A stretch of 64,000 nucleotides of DNA from Pseudomonas putida (GCF_002906855.1 NZ_MINI01000038.1:1984001-2048000); one strand, 5' to 3'; shown: positions 35,018-44,539, numbered from the stretch's first letter. Numbers and translations: made by a program. The notes: generated from the letters alone by a model not told the origin.

Positions 35018-36016
35018 TTGCGCGCACTCCTTTCAATATTGTTGATGCTCCTCAGCGCCTGCAACCAGGGCCCGACTCTGGAGCGCCTGGGCGGCCCGAC
35101 CATGGGCAGCAGCTACAGCATCCAGTACGTCCGCGAGCCCGGCGGCCCGGCCCCGGCCCAGGTCCAGGCAGCGGTCGAAAGCCTGCTCAACGACATCGAT
35201 CAGCATTACTCGACCTACCGCGGCGACTCCACGGTCAGCCAGTTCAACCTGCTGCCCGCCAACCAGTGCATGGCCTTGCCGCCCGACATGCTCGAACTGG
35301 TCGCCTTCGGCCAGCACCTCGCAGAGCTGAGTGACGGCGCTTTCGACCTCACCGTCGAGCCGCTGCTCGACCTCTGGGGCTTCGGCCCGCAGGCCCGCCA
35401 CGAACAGCTCCCCACCCCGCAGGCCCTGGCCCAGGCACGCCAGCGCGTCGGCTATCATCACCTGCGCGTCGACGGCCAGGCGCTGTGCAAGGACGCCCCG
35501 GTACAACTGGACTTCAACAGTATCGCTGCCGGCCATGCCGTCGACCTGATCGCCGAGCGCCTGCGCGCCATGGGCGTGGCCAGTTTCGTCGCCGAAGCCA
35601 CCGGTGAGCTCAAGGCCGTGGGCCGCAAGCCCGATGGCAGCCCCTGGCGCATCGCCCTGGAACTGCCCCGCGAAGACCGCCAGATCGCCCGTCAGATCAT
35701 TCCGGTCAATGGCCTGGGGGTATCGACCTCGGGTGACTATCGCCACTATTTCGAGGAGAATGGCCGGCGCTATTCACACACCTTCGATGCCCGCCAGGGG
35801 CGCCCGGTCGACCACGACCTGGCCGCGGTTACCGTGCTCGATGCCTCGACGCTGCAGGCTGATGGCTATTCGACCCTGCTGTTGATCCTGGGGCCGGAGC
35901 GCGGCTGGGATTTCGCCCTGGCCCATGATCTTGCTGCGGTTTTGGTGACTCGGGGCGAAGGTGGCTTCGTCTCCCGAGCGACCCCGGCATTCGAGCAGGC
36001 GGTGAAAGGCGATTGA
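35018..36016 (+). CDS. apbE: FAD:protein FMN transferase ApbE (lipoprotein)
   Basis: 332 aa from a TTG start, giving MRALLSILLMLLSAC with a lipobox (LSAC, Cys15), so it is a membrane-anchored periplasmic protein. ApbE attaches FMN covalently to Thr or Ser of proteins such as NqrB/NqrC and RnfG. Family motifs: GGPTMGSSYSI, YRGDSTVSQFN, and DFNSIAAGHAVD, with the Mg-binding SGDYRHYFEENGRRYSH region. An inner ATG at 35045 would lose the signal peptide. The ribosome site is weak. Confidence 0.9.
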   Translation: MRALLSILLMLLSACNQGPTLERLGGPTMGSSYSIQYVREPGGPAPAQVQAAVESLLNDIDQHYSTYRGDSTVSQFNLLPANQCMALPPDMLELVAFGQHLAELSDGAFDLTVEPLLDLWGFGPQARHEQLPTPQALAQARQRVGYHHLRVDGQALCKDAPVQLDFNSIAAGHAVDLIAERLRAMGVASFVAEATGELKAVGRKPDGSPWRIALELPREDRQIARQIIPVNGLGVSTSGDYRHYFEENGRRYSHTFDARQGRPVDHDLAAVTVLDASTLQADGYSTLLLILGPERGWDFALAHDLAAVLVTRGEGGFVSRATPAFEQAVKGD

Positions 36017-36218
36017 AAGCGTTGGCAGGGATGATCGCCGCCAGGGATCGGTGAATGACATGTAGTGCAGGTAAAAATGGCCTACGACGCGACCAAGGGT
36101 TAATGTGCGCGGCGTTCACGCTTGATTAGACTGCACCCGAATTTTCTCATGACGCCCCGGCGGCATGATCGAGTCCCGCGGGTAACCGTAACCCCGGGCC
36201 AGTTCTGAAGGAGTACGC

Positions 36219-37613
36219 ATGGCTGTCTACAACTACGACGTAGTGGTGCTGGGTTCCGGCCCGGCCGGTGAAGGCGCGGCAATGAACGCCGCCAAAGCGG
36301 GGCGCAAGGTGGCAATGGTCGACAGCCGCCGTCAGGTCGGCGGCAACTGCACCCACCTGGGCACCATCCCGTCCAAGGCGCTGCGTCACTCGGTGCGGCA
36401 GATCATGCAGTTCAACACCAACCCGATGTTCCGCGCCATCGGTGAGCCGCGCTGGTTCTCGTTCCCGGACGTGCTCAAGAGCGCCGAGAAGGTCATTGCC
36501 AAGCAGGTCGCTTCACGTACCGGCTACTACGCCCGTAACCGCGTAGACCTGTTCTTCGGCACGGGCAGCTTCGCCGACGAGCAGACCATCGAAGTGGTCT
36601 GCCCCAATGGCGTGGTCGAGAAGCTCAACGCCAAGCACATCATCATCGCCACCGGCTCGCGCCCGTACCGCCCGGCGGACATCGATTTCCACCACCCGCG
36701 CGTCTACGACAGCGACACCATCCTCAGCCTGAGCCACACCCCGCGCAAGCTGATCGTCTACGGTGCCGGGGTAATCGGTTGCGAATACGCCTCGATCTTC
36801 AGTGGCCTGGGCGTGCTGGTCGAGCTGGTCGACAACCGCGGCCAGCTGCTGAGCTTCCTGGATTCGGAAATTTCCCAGGCGCTGAGCTACCACTTCAGCA
36901 ACAACAACATCACCGTACGCCACAACGAAGAGTACGAGCGTGTCGAGGGCCTGGACAATGGTGTGATCCTGCACTTGAAGTCGGGCAAGAAGATCAAGGC
37001 CGACGCCTTGCTGTGGTGCAACGGCCGTACCGGCAACACCGACAAGCTGGGCCTGGAAAACATCGGCATCAAGGTCAATAGCCGTGGCCAGATCGAGGTC
37101 GACGAGGCCTACCGCACCAGCGTGCCGAACGTCTATGGCGCCGGTGACGTGATCGGTTGGCCAAGCCTGGCCAGTGCTGCCCACGACCAGGGCCGTTCGG
37201 CTTCCGGCAGCATCGTCGACAACGGCAGCTGGCGCTTCGTCAACGACGTGCCGACCGGCATCTACACCATCCCGGAGATCAGCTCTATCGGCAAGAACGA
37301 GCAGGAGCTGACCCAGGCCAAGGTGCCATACGAAGTGGGCAAGGCGTTCTTCAAGGGCATGGCGCGCGCACAGATCGCCGGCGAGCCGCAAGGCATGCTG
37401 AAGATCCTGTTCCACCGCGAAACCCTGGAAATCCTCGGCGTGCACTGCTTCGGCTACCAGGCTTCGGAAATCGTTCACATCGGCCAGGCGATCATGAACC
37501 AGCCGGGTGAGCAGAACAATCTGAAGTACTTCGTCAACACCACGTTCAACTACCCGACCATGGCCGAAGCCTATCGGGTAGCTGCCTACGACGGCCTGAA
37601 CCGGCTTTTTTGA
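36219..37613 (+). CDS. sthA: Soluble pyridine nucleotide transhydrogenase SthA
   Basis: 464-aa FAD flavoprotein that transfers hydride between NADPH and NAD. FAD site VVVLGSGPAGEGAAMNAAKAG near the N terminus. At the disulfide position of related reductases it reads GGNCTHLGTIPSK, so the second redox Cys is Thr, the hallmark of SthA. The NAD-binding GAGVIGCEYASIFSGLG lies near 185 and the dimerisation domain is at the C terminus. GAAGGAG precedes the ATG. Confidence 0.96.
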   Translation: MAVYNYDVVVLGSGPAGEGAAMNAAKAGRKVAMVDSRRQVGGNCTHLGTIPSKALRHSVRQIMQFNTNPMFRAIGEPRWFSFPDVLKSAEKVIAKQVASRTGYYARNRVDLFFGTGSFADEQTIEVVCPNGVVEKLNAKHIIIATGSRPYRPADIDFHHPRVYDSDTILSLSHTPRKLIVYGAGVIGCEYASIFSGLGVLVELVDNRGQLLSFLDSEISQALSYHFSNNNITVRHNEEYERVEGLDNGVILHLKSGKKIKADALLWCNGRTGNTDKLGLENIGIKVNSRGQIEVDEAYRTSVPNVYGAGDVIGWPSLASAAHDQGRSASGSIVDNGSWRFVNDVPTGIYTIPEISSIGKNEQELTQAKVPYEVGKAFFKGMARAQIAGEPQGMLKILFHRETLEILGVHCFGYQASEIVHIGQAIMNQPGEQNNLKYFVNTTFNYPTMAEAYRVAAYDGLNRLF

Positions 37614-37661
37614 GCGGCTCCGGCCGGTGGCCTGAGCCGGTCGGGGAGACCGATTTCAGCC

Positions 37662-38378
37662 CTACCCGAGGGTGGTCTTGGCCAAACCGGGAAAGTCTGT
37701 AATCAGGCTGTCCACGCCAAAATCAGCGAGCCGGCGCATCAGCGCCGGTTCGTTGACCGTCCACACCGACACATGCAGACCCTGGCCCTGGGCTTTGAGC
37801 AGGCGCTCGGGGGTGCATAGTGTCCAGTTCAAAGCCAGCAGTTCGCAGCCATAGTTCTGCGCGACCTTCAACGGGTCGAGCCAGGCGTACTCGGCAACCA
37901 GCCCGCGTTTCACATCCGGTACCAGTTCTTGGGCCGCGCCCAGCACTTCCCGTGAACTGGAGGTGATGGTCACCTTGTCCAGCAGGCCGTATTGCTGCGC
38001 CAGTTCGCGGATCGCCAGCACGGTGGTGGCGGCGCGGGTGCGCGAGGCACTCTTGACCTCCAGCTGCCAATGCTCGAATGGGCACTTCTCGAACAGCTCT
38101 TCGAGTTTCGGAATAGGGCAGGGCTGCACGTGGCCCGGGCCACCCTTGCGCGCATCGATCTTGATCAATTCGGCAGCCGGGTGCTCGACCACCTTGCCGC
38201 GTCGGCCGGTGGTGCGCTTGAGGGTGGGGTCGTGGATCACCATCAGCTCGTTGTCGGCCGACAGGTGCAGGTCCAGTTCGCAGCGGGTTACGCCGTGGGA
38301 CAGGCACTGCTGAAAACTCTTCAGGGTATTTTCGGGGGCTTCGCCCTTGGCGCCGCGGTGGCCGTAGATCAGGGTCAC
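37662..38378 (-). CDS. Glycerophosphodiester phosphodiesterase
   Basis: 238-aa GDPD of the cytoplasmic UgpQ type (no signal peptide). It hydrolyses glycerophosphodiesters to glycerol-3-phosphate and an alcohol. Active-site residues: His7 in YGHRGA, Glu34 and Asp36 in CELDLHLS, His49 in HDPTLKRTT. C-terminal VWTVNEPALMRRLADFGVDSLITDFP is typical. It lies 30 nt downstream of a PilZ gene on the same strand. Confidence 0.92.
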   Translation of the reverse strand: MTLIYGHRGAKGEAPENTLKSFQQCLSHGVTRCELDLHLSADNELMVIHDPTLKRTTGRRGKVVEHPAAELIKIDARKGGPGHVQPCPIPKLEELFEKCPFEHWQLEVKSASRTRAATTVLAIRELAQQYGLLDKVTITSSSREVLGAAQELVPDVKRGLVAEYAWLDPLKVAQNYGCELLALNWTLCTPERLLKAQGQGLHVSVWTVNEPALMRRLADFGVDSLITDFPGLAKTTLG

Positions 38379-38408
38379 GTTCGTTCCTTCAAATCAGGGG
38401 GATAGGGC

Positions 38409-38993
38409 TCAGGAGGCGGGGCCGTCTTGTTCCAGTTGCTGGCGCCGTTGCTGCTGTTGGCGCTGCAGGATGTAGCGGGCCAGCAGTTGCCGTTGGGCAT
38501 CGGTCATGTCGGTGAATTCCGTGCCGACCTCGAAATCGCCGTCCGGGCGCGGGTCGCAGTGGGTGACCTTGCCGCGCAGCAGCAGGCCGTGGGCGCGTGG
38601 CATCAGCACCATCTTCACCTTCACCCGGGTGCCGGGGGCGATCTGCTGGGGTTGCGCGAACTCGATGCCACCTTCGGAAATGATTACCCGCTGGGGTTGG
38701 CCGATTTCACCGAGCAGGGTTTGCGCGACCACTGCGCTGAGCAGGTCGAGGCGCTTGTTCTGCGCCCGCAGGAACGCCGCCAGGGTGCGGTCCTTCTCGC
38801 TCAGCTGGCGCAGCAGGTGCTGCGACTCGAAGTCGGACAGGTGCAGCTCGCTGAGCAGGTTGAACAGCGGTGAATCATCCTGCAACAGTTCTGCCTCAAG
38901 GGCTTCGGCCGCACTGAGGGGGCTGATTTCCAGTGCGATCCGATCTTCGATGCGGTAGTATTCGCGGCGATCTTCTTCGTCTAATGTCGTCAT
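38409..38993 (-). CDS. PilZ domain protein
   Basis: 194 aa starting MTTLDEEDRREYYRIED. The c-di-GMP-binding RxxxR (Arg10-Arg14) lies at the N terminus; an intervening helical region (about 40-100) and a beta-barrel end with VIISEGGIEFAQP and HCDPRPDGDFEVGTEF follow. The C terminus is Gln-rich. The ORF continues upstream to 40166 antisense to lolC, but the MTTL start is where family character begins. Probably a c-di-GMP effector. Confidence 0.85.
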   Translation of the reverse strand: MTTLDEEDRREYYRIEDRIALEISPLSAAEALEAELLQDDSPLFNLLSELHLSDFESQHLLRQLSEKDRTLAAFLRAQNKRLDLLSAVVAQTLLGEIGQPQRVIISEGGIEFAQPQQIAPGTRVKVKMVLMPRAHGLLLRGKVTHCDPRPDGDFEVGTEFTDMTDAQRQLLARYILQRQQQQRRQQLEQDGPAS

Positions 38994-39086
38994 GGCGAAC
39001 CCATGGTTGCGGCGGTGGTCCGAGTGTAAAGCCGCCGTAGGCGCCTCGCCACAAGGACGTTCCCTTTCATCCGAACAAGCCCCGAC

Positions 39087-40337
39087 ATGTTCAGACCTCT
39101 TTTCGCATTCATCGGTACGCGTTACACCCGTGCCAAGCGCCGTAACCACTTCGTCTCGTTCATTTCCCTGACCTCGATGATCGGCCTCGCCCTGGGCGTG
39201 GTGGTGATGATCGTGGTGCTCTCGGTCATGAACGGTTTTGATCACGAGATGCGTACCCGCGTGTTGGGCATGATCCCCCACGCCACGCTGGAGAGCGGCC
39301 AGCCGATCAACGACTGGTCTGCCCTTGCCCAACAAGTAAAGCAGAATCCGCAGGTGCTGGCGGTTGCCCCGTACACGCAGATGCAGGGCCTGCTGACCCA
39401 TGACGGCAAGGTGCAGAAGGTGTTGCTCAATGGCATCGACCCGGCGCGCGAGCGCGAGGTGTCGATCATCGACAACTTCATCCAGCAAGGCAGCCTCGAC
39501 AAGCTGGCGCCCGGCGAGTGGGGCATCATGATCGGCGACAAGGCCGCAGCCAAGCTGGGCGTCGCCATCGGCGACAAGCTGACCTTCGTCGCCCCCGAGG
39601 TCAGCGTGACCCCGGCCGGCATGTTCCCGCGCATGAAGCGCTTCACCGTGGTCGGCACCTTCCACGTTGGCGCGGGCGAGATCGACGGTTACCTGGGCCT
39701 GACCAACATCACCGACCTGTCCCGCCTGCACCGCTGGAAGCCGGACCAGGTCCAGGGCCTGCGCCTGAAGTTCGACGACCTGTTCCAGGCGCCGCGGGTG
39801 GCCTGGAGCATCGCCCAGCAGCTGGGCGACCAGGAGTACTACAGCCGCGACTGGACCCGTACCCACGGCAACCTGTACCAGGCGATCCGCATGGAAAAGG
39901 CCATGATCGGCCTGCTGTTGCTGCTGATCGTCGCGGTGGCGGCGTTCAACATCATTTCCACTCTGGTGATGGTGGTCAACGACAAGCGCGGCGATATCGC
40001 CATCTTGCGGACCCTGGGCGCCACGCCGGGGCAGATCATGCTGATCTTCATGGTCCAGGGCACGGTGATCGGGGTGATCGGCACCCTGATCGGCGCCGTG
40101 GTCGGGATCGTCGCCGCGCTGAACGTGAGCGCGGTGATCGCCGGCATCGAGAAACTGATCGGGCACAAGTTCCTCAACGCCGACGTCTACTTCATCGATT
40201 ACCTGCCGTCGCAGATCCAGTCCCAGGACGTGTACATGGTCTGCGGTGCGGCGCTGGTCCTGAGTTTCTTCGCCACCCTGTACCCGGCCTGGCGTGCGGC
40301 CCGCACCCAGCCTGCAGAGGCGCTACGTTATGAGTGA
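39087..40337 (+). CDS. lolC: Lipoprotein-releasing system permease LolC
   Basis: 416-aa inner-membrane protein of the LolCDE ABC transporter that extracts outer-membrane lipoproteins. It opens FRPLFAFIGTRYTRAKRRNHFVSFISLTSMIGLALGV (one TM near 30-50), has a large periplasmic MacB-like domain, then three C-terminal TM helices (MIGLLLLLIVAVAAFNIISTLVM, then two more). It overlaps lolD by 8 nt. It is homologous to the downstream lolE; the order marks it as LolC. Confidence 0.93.
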   Translation: MFRPLFAFIGTRYTRAKRRNHFVSFISLTSMIGLALGVVVMIVVLSVMNGFDHEMRTRVLGMIPHATLESGQPINDWSALAQQVKQNPQVLAVAPYTQMQGLLTHDGKVQKVLLNGIDPAREREVSIIDNFIQQGSLDKLAPGEWGIMIGDKAAAKLGVAIGDKLTFVAPEVSVTPAGMFPRMKRFTVVGTFHVGAGEIDGYLGLTNITDLSRLHRWKPDQVQGLRLKFDDLFQAPRVAWSIAQQLGDQEYYSRDWTRTHGNLYQAIRMEKAMIGLLLLLIVAVAAFNIISTLVMVVNDKRGDIAILRTLGATPGQIMLIFMVQGTVIGVIGTLIGAVVGIVAALNVSAVIAGIEKLIGHKFLNADVYFIDYLPSQIQSQDVYMVCGAALVLSFFATLYPAWRAARTQPAEALRYE

Positions 40338-41028
40338 GTCGCGCATGAGTGATAAAGCCGTTCTGAGTTGCCGCAACCTGGGCAAGTCCTACGACGAGGG
40401 CCCGGAGTCGGTGCAGGTACTGTCCGGGCTCAACCTGGAGCTGCATGCCGGTGAGCGCGTGGCCATCGTCGGCAGCTCCGGCTCCGGCAAGAGTACCTTG
40501 CTCAACCTGCTCGGCGGCCTCGACCGGCCGACCCAGGGCAGCGTATGGCTGGCCGGGGAAGAACTGTCGGCCCTCGGCGAGCGTGCGCGCGGCCTGCTGC
40601 GCAACCGCGAGCTGGGCTTCGTCTACCAGTTCCACCACCTGTTGCCAGAGTTCACCGCCATGGAGAACGTGTGCATGCCGCTGCTGATCGGCCGCACCGC
40701 CATTCCGCAGGCCCGTGAGCGTGCCGAAGCGCTGCTCAAGCGGGTCGGCCTGGGTCATCGTCTGCACCATAAGCCGGCCGAACTGTCCGGTGGCGAGCGC
40801 CAGCGGGTGGCGATCGCCCGTGCCCTGGTAAACCGCCCGGGCCTGGTGATGCTCGACGAGCCGACCGGCAACCTCGACCACCACACCGCTCAGGGCATCC
40901 AGGAACTGATGCAGGAGTTGTCCAGTGCGTCGCGCACCGCCTTCCTGGTGGTGACCCACGACCTCAATCTGGCACGCCAGATGGACCGCGTACTGAAGCT
41001 CGACGACGGCCACCTGGTGGCGATCTGA
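40330..41028 (+). CDS. lolD: Lipoprotein-releasing system ATPase LolD
   Basis: 232-aa ABC ATPase. Walker A GSSGSGKST, Q-loop YQFHHLLPEF, signature LSGGERQR, Walker B VMLDEPTGNLD, H-loop THD. It powers LolC/LolE. Start MSESRMSDKAV overlaps the lolC stop (ATGAGTGA); an alternative ATG is 5 codons in. A strong hairpin with a T run lies between its stop and lolE. Confidence 0.95.
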   Translation: MSESRMSDKAVLSCRNLGKSYDEGPESVQVLSGLNLELHAGERVAIVGSSGSGKSTLLNLLGGLDRPTQGSVWLAGEELSALGERARGLLRNRELGFVYQFHHLLPEFTAMENVCMPLLIGRTAIPQARERAEALLKRVGLGHRLHHKPAELSGGERQRVAIARALVNRPGLVMLDEPTGNLDHHTAQGIQELMQELSSASRTAFLVVTHDLNLARQMDRVLKLDDGHLVAI

Positions 41029-41036
41029 CCGAGTGC

Positions 41037-41062
41037 ACGGGGTGGCGATGCCACCCCGTTTT
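41037..41062 (+). terminator. Hairpin between lolD and lolE
   Basis: ACGGGGTGGC, loop GAT, exact complement GCCACCCCGT, then TTTT (41037-41062). It looks like an intrinsic terminator inside the operon, 9 nt after the lolD stop and 26 nt before lolE. Confidence 0.65.
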
Positions 41063-41087
41063 CCCGTTTTAATTGGGTGTTTCCAAC

Positions 41088-42329
41088 ATGTTCAGACCCT
41101 TGCCCATCTTCATTGGCGCGCGCTACACCCGGGCCAAGCGCCGCAACCACTTCATCTCGTTCATTTCGATGACCTCGATGATCGGCCTGTCGCTGGGCGT
41201 GCTGGCGATGATCGTGGTGCTGTCGGTGATGAACGGCTTCCAGCGCGAAATGAGCTCGCGCATTCTCGGCCTGGTGCCGCATGCCTCGATCCTTGGCGTG
41301 CAGCCGCTGGACGACTGGCGCAAGGCGGCCGACGCTGCGTTGCAGAACCCGGCCGTGATGGCCGCGGCGCCGATCACCGAGATGGAAGGCATGCTTTCGT
41401 ACAAGGGGGCGATGCAGCCGATCCAGGTCAGCGGCATCGACCCGGCCGAGGAAGACAAGGTCTCGATCGTCGGCCAGCATATTGTTCAGGGCCGCCTGCA
41501 GAACCTGCAGCCGGGCGAGTACGGCGTGGTCATCGGCGAACTGACCGCGCGGCGCTTCCGCCTCAACACTGGCGACAAGCTGACCCTGATCGTGCCGGAA
41601 ATCAGCAAGGAACCCGGCGGTATCACCCCGCGCATGCAGCGCCTGACTGTGGTTGGCATCTTCAAGGTCGGTGCCGAGCTGGACGGCTCGCAGGCCTACA
41701 TGCATGTGGCAGATGCCGGCGAAATGCAGCGCTGGGCACCTGGCCAGGTACAGGGTGTGCGCCTGAAGCTGCATGACCTGTACGCAGCACCGCAGGTGTC
41801 CAAGGCAATCGCTGCGGGCTTGGGCGATGGCTACCGCGCCGATGACTGGTCGCACACCCAAGGGAGCCTGTTCAGCGCGATGAAGATGGAAAAGACCATG
41901 ATCGGCCTGTTGCTGCTGATGATCATTGCGGTGGCGGCATTCAACATCATCGCCACCCTGGTGATGGTGGTGAACGACAAGGGGCCGGACATCGCCATCC
42001 TCCGTACCCTGGGTGCCACGCCTGCGCAGATCATGGGTACGTTCATGGTTCAGGGCAGCCTGATCGGCATTGTCGGCACCTTGATCGGCGGGGTGCTCGG
42101 GGTGATTGCCGCGCTCAATGTCAGCCAGATCGTCGGCTGGCTGGAGCGGGTGAGCGGGCAGCACATCTTCACTTCCGATGTTTACTTCGTCAGCAGCTTG
42201 CCGTCCGAACTGCAGGGCGGGGATGTGCTGATGATCTGTGCTGCCGGGTTGGTGATGAGCTTCCTGGCGACCATCTATCCGGCGTATCGGGCATCGCAGG
42301 TTCAGCCGGCGATTGGCCTGGCGGTCTGA
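41088..42329 (+). CDS. lolE: Lipoprotein-releasing system permease LolE
   Basis: 413 aa, same plan as LolC: FRPLPIFIGARYTRAKRRNHFISFISMTSMIGLSLGV, periplasmic domain, three C-terminal TM helices. LolE is the partner that first binds lipoprotein in E. coli. The start MFRPLP follows a 58-nt gap after lolD, unlike the overlapping lolC-lolD junction. The gene ends next to a REP pair. Confidence 0.92.
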   Translation: MFRPLPIFIGARYTRAKRRNHFISFISMTSMIGLSLGVLAMIVVLSVMNGFQREMSSRILGLVPHASILGVQPLDDWRKAADAALQNPAVMAAAPITEMEGMLSYKGAMQPIQVSGIDPAEEDKVSIVGQHIVQGRLQNLQPGEYGVVIGELTARRFRLNTGDKLTLIVPEISKEPGGITPRMQRLTVVGIFKVGAELDGSQAYMHVADAGEMQRWAPGQVQGVRLKLHDLYAAPQVSKAIAAGLGDGYRADDWSHTQGSLFSAMKMEKTMIGLLLLMIIAVAAFNIIATLVMVVNDKGPDIAILRTLGATPAQIMGTFMVQGSLIGIVGTLIGGVLGVIAALNVSQIVGWLERVSGQHIFTSDVYFVSSLPSELQGGDVLMICAAGLVMSFLATIYPAYRASQVQPAIGLAV

Positions 42330-42341
42330 GCCATCCAGCCA

Positions 42342-42430
42342 GGGCCTCTTCGCGGGGCAAGCCCGCTCCTACAGGTAACGCATTTCCCTGTAGGAGCGGG
42401 CTTGCCCCGCGATGGGCTGCAAAGCAGCCC
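42342..42430. repeat. REP inverted pair plus terminator-like hairpin
   Basis: CGCGGGGCAAGC...CTACAGG at 42351-42375 and its exact complement at 42387-42411 form 25-bp arms. GGGCTGC-AAA-GCAGCCC follows at 42414-42430. The block separates the converging lolE and sensor-kinase genes. Confidence 0.88.
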
Positions 42431-42436
42431 CCCGTT

Positions 42437-43780
42437 TCACCGGATTTCAGGCAGCTCGATCACGAACTTTGTCCAGCCGTCCCCGCATTGCGCCCGAATA
42501 CTCCCGCCATGGGCCTGCACGATCGATCGGGTAATCGCCAACCCCAACCCGGCATGCTCACTACTCCCTTCCCGCCGCGCCGGGTCCACCCGGTAGAAAC
42601 GATCAAACAGGCGCGGTAACGCCGCCGCTTCGATTGCCGTCCCGGTATTGGCCACGCAAATCCGCAAGCCCGGCTCCAGCGTCACCCGTATCTGCCCGCC
42701 CGGCGGCGTGAAGCGCAAGGCATTGTCGAGCAGGTTGGACAGCGCCCGTCGCAGCATATGCCGATCCCCCTGCAAGACCGCCTCGCCTTCGCGCAGCAAC
42801 TGCACCTCATTGTCCTCGGCCAACGGCGCGTAATATTCCAGCAGCGCGTCCACGTCATCGTGCAAGGCCAGCGCCGCCTGCCCCGGCACCAGCAGGCCGT
42901 GGTCGGCCTTGGCGAGGAACAGCATGTCGTTGATCATCTGCGCCATCCACTGCAGTTCTTCGAGGTTGCCATGCAGTGCTTCGCGGTATTCCTCCAGGCT
43001 GCGCGGGCGGGTGAGGGTGACCTGGGTGTGGGTCAGCAGGTTGGACAGCGGCGTGCGCAGCTCGTGGGCGATGTCGGCGGAGAACGCCGACAGGCGCTGG
43101 AAGGCGTCGTCCAGGCGTTGCAGCATGGCGTTCACGGTGGTGGCCAGTTCCGCCAGCTCCTCGGGCATTTGCACCACCGGCAGACGGGTGGTCAGTGAGC
43201 GCGCCGACACGCTGTTGGCCACCTGGCCCATCTGGCGCAGTGGGCGCAGGCCGCTGCGCGCGGCCCAGGCACCCAGCAGCGCAGTGGCCAGGGCCGACAG
43301 CCCGACGGTGAGCCAGATCAGGCGCTGCATGCCTTGCAGGAAGTGCTGGTGATGGGTGATGTCGAGAAACAGTGTCAGTTGCGCAGCCGTCTGATCGTCC
43401 GCCGGCACTGCCAGGCTTCGATAATCGACGCCGTCTGCGTACAGGGTCGTCAGCCCGGACGTTGACGGTGTGTCTGGCAGGCCGTCGCGGCTGGCAAACC
43501 AGATCGCGCCGTCGCGGCCGTCGATGCGCAGCGCCAGGTCAGCCTGGTGGCTGAGCTCGTTGCGCAAGGCTGGCAAACGGCTCTGCAGATCGTCAGGGCC
43601 CTTCAGGCCGGCGAGCTGGCTGCGAAACAGGGACAGGCGCGATTCCAGCAGTTGCTGGTCCAGTTCGACGAAATGCTGCTCGCTGGCACGGTTGAACAGC
43701 AGCCCCGCACCCAGCGACACGGTGGCGGTACAGGCGGCAAACAGCAGTGCCAGACGCGTGCCGAGGGAAAGCCGGCGCAT
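42437..43780 (-). CDS. cinS: Copper-responsive sensor histidine kinase CinS
   Basis: 447 aa, heavy-metal sensor kinase type. TM1 at about 9-29, periplasmic domain about 30-153, TM2 about 153-173, HAMP, HisKA with SAFSADIAHELRTPLSNLL, HATPase with NLLDNALRFTPPGG and GLGLAITRSIV. Candidate metal ligands in the sensor are His36 and the HHQH cluster at 143-146. The ATG overlaps the cinR stop by one base. Synteny with an azurin-like gene and queF identifies it as the P. putida cin system as I recall it. Confidence 0.88.
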   Translation of the reverse strand: MRRLSLGTRLALLFAACTATVSLGAGLLFNRASEQHFVELDQQLLESRLSLFRSQLAGLKGPDDLQSRLPALRNELSHQADLALRIDGRDGAIWFASRDGLPDTPSTSGLTTLYADGVDYRSLAVPADDQTAAQLTLFLDITHHQHFLQGMQRLIWLTVGLSALATALLGAWAARSGLRPLRQMGQVANSVSARSLTTRLPVVQMPEELAELATTVNAMLQRLDDAFQRLSAFSADIAHELRTPLSNLLTHTQVTLTRPRSLEEYREALHGNLEELQWMAQMINDMLFLAKADHGLLVPGQAALALHDDVDALLEYYAPLAEDNEVQLLREGEAVLQGDRHMLRRALSNLLDNALRFTPPGGQIRVTLEPGLRICVANTGTAIEAAALPRLFDRFYRVDPARREGSSEHAGLGLAITRSIVQAHGGSIRAQCGDGWTKFVIELPEIR

Positions 43781-44460
43781 CAGTCCTGGCGCTCTTCGAG
43801 CACGTAGCCCATGCCGCGCACGGTATGGATCAGCTTGTTCGGGTGCGGGTCGTCGATCTTCAGGCGCAGGCGGCGTACCGCCACTTCGATCACGTTGGTG
43901 TCGCTGTCGAAGTTCATGTCCCACACTTGCGAGGCAATCAGCGACTTGGGCAGCACCTCGCCCTGGCGGCGCAGCAGCAGTTCGAGCAGGGCGAACTCCT
44001 TGGCGGTCAGGTCGATGCGTGTGCCGGCCCGTTCGGCGCGCCGGCGAATCAGGTCCAGGCGCAGGTCGGCCAGGATCAGGGTGGTGTCCTGGCTGGGGCT
44101 GGCGCCGCGGCGCAGCAGGCTGCGTACCCGGGCCAGCAGTTCGGAGAAGGCGAACGGCTTGACCAGGTAATCGTCGGCGCCCAGTTCCAGGCCGTGCACG
44201 CGGTCTTCGACGGCGTCGCGGGCGGTGAGGAACAGCACCGGGGTATCCAGCCCGGCAGTGCGCACGGCCTGCAGAATCTGCCAGCCATCACGCCCGGGCA
44301 GCATCACGTCCAGGATCAGCAAGTCGTGGTCGCCGGTCAGGGCCAGGTACTGGCCGGTCTCGCCGTCGGTAGCCAGTTCGGTGGCGAAGCCGGCTTCACT
44401 CAGGCCCTGGCTCAGGTACTGGCCGGTGCGGGCCTGGTCTTCGACGATCAGCAGTTTCAT
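43780..44460 (-). CDS. cinR: Copper-responsive OmpR-type response regulator CinR
   Basis: 226 aa. Receiver domain (MKLLIVEDQARTGQYL) with phospho-acceptor Asp51 in LLILDVMLPGRDGW; winged-helix domain from about 130 (RIDLTAKEFALLELLLRRQGEVLPKSLI). Closest in plan to CopR/CusR. It is transcribed with cinS (TGATG junction) and is divergent from cinA, with a dyad operator in the 150-nt gap. Confidence 0.92.
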   Translation of the reverse strand: MKLLIVEDQARTGQYLSQGLSEAGFATELATDGETGQYLALTGDHDLLILDVMLPGRDGWQILQAVRTAGLDTPVLFLTARDAVEDRVHGLELGADDYLVKPFAFSELLARVRSLLRRGASPSQDTTLILADLRLDLIRRRAERAGTRIDLTAKEFALLELLLRRQGEVLPKSLIASQVWDMNFDSDTNVIEVAVRRLRLKIDDPHPNKLIHTVRGMGYVLEERQD

Positions 44461-44524
44461 GAGGCTCCTACAGGGTCGGGTGATGGCTGAAATGATACGT
44501 GACGATGTGCCTGCTCGCCCAAGC

Positions 44525-44539
44525 TGACAAAGTTGTAAT
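44525..44539. promoter_or_regulatory. CusR/CopR-type operator between cinRS and cinAQ
   Basis: TGACAAAGTTGTAAT is an imperfect dyad TGACAA-N2-TTGTAA that matches the CusR box (TGACAA-N2-TTGTCA) with one mismatch. It lies 72 nt upstream of cinA and 65 nt upstream of cinR. Confidence 0.75.

Noticed and set aside
37614..37661. GC-rich stretch between sthA and the phosphodiesterase gene as a terminator
   Set aside because: No clean stem or T run could be drawn.
38994..40166. N-terminal extension of the PilZ protein antisense to lolC
   Set aside because: Sequence is the reverse complement of lolC codons; PilZ character starts at MTTLDEE.
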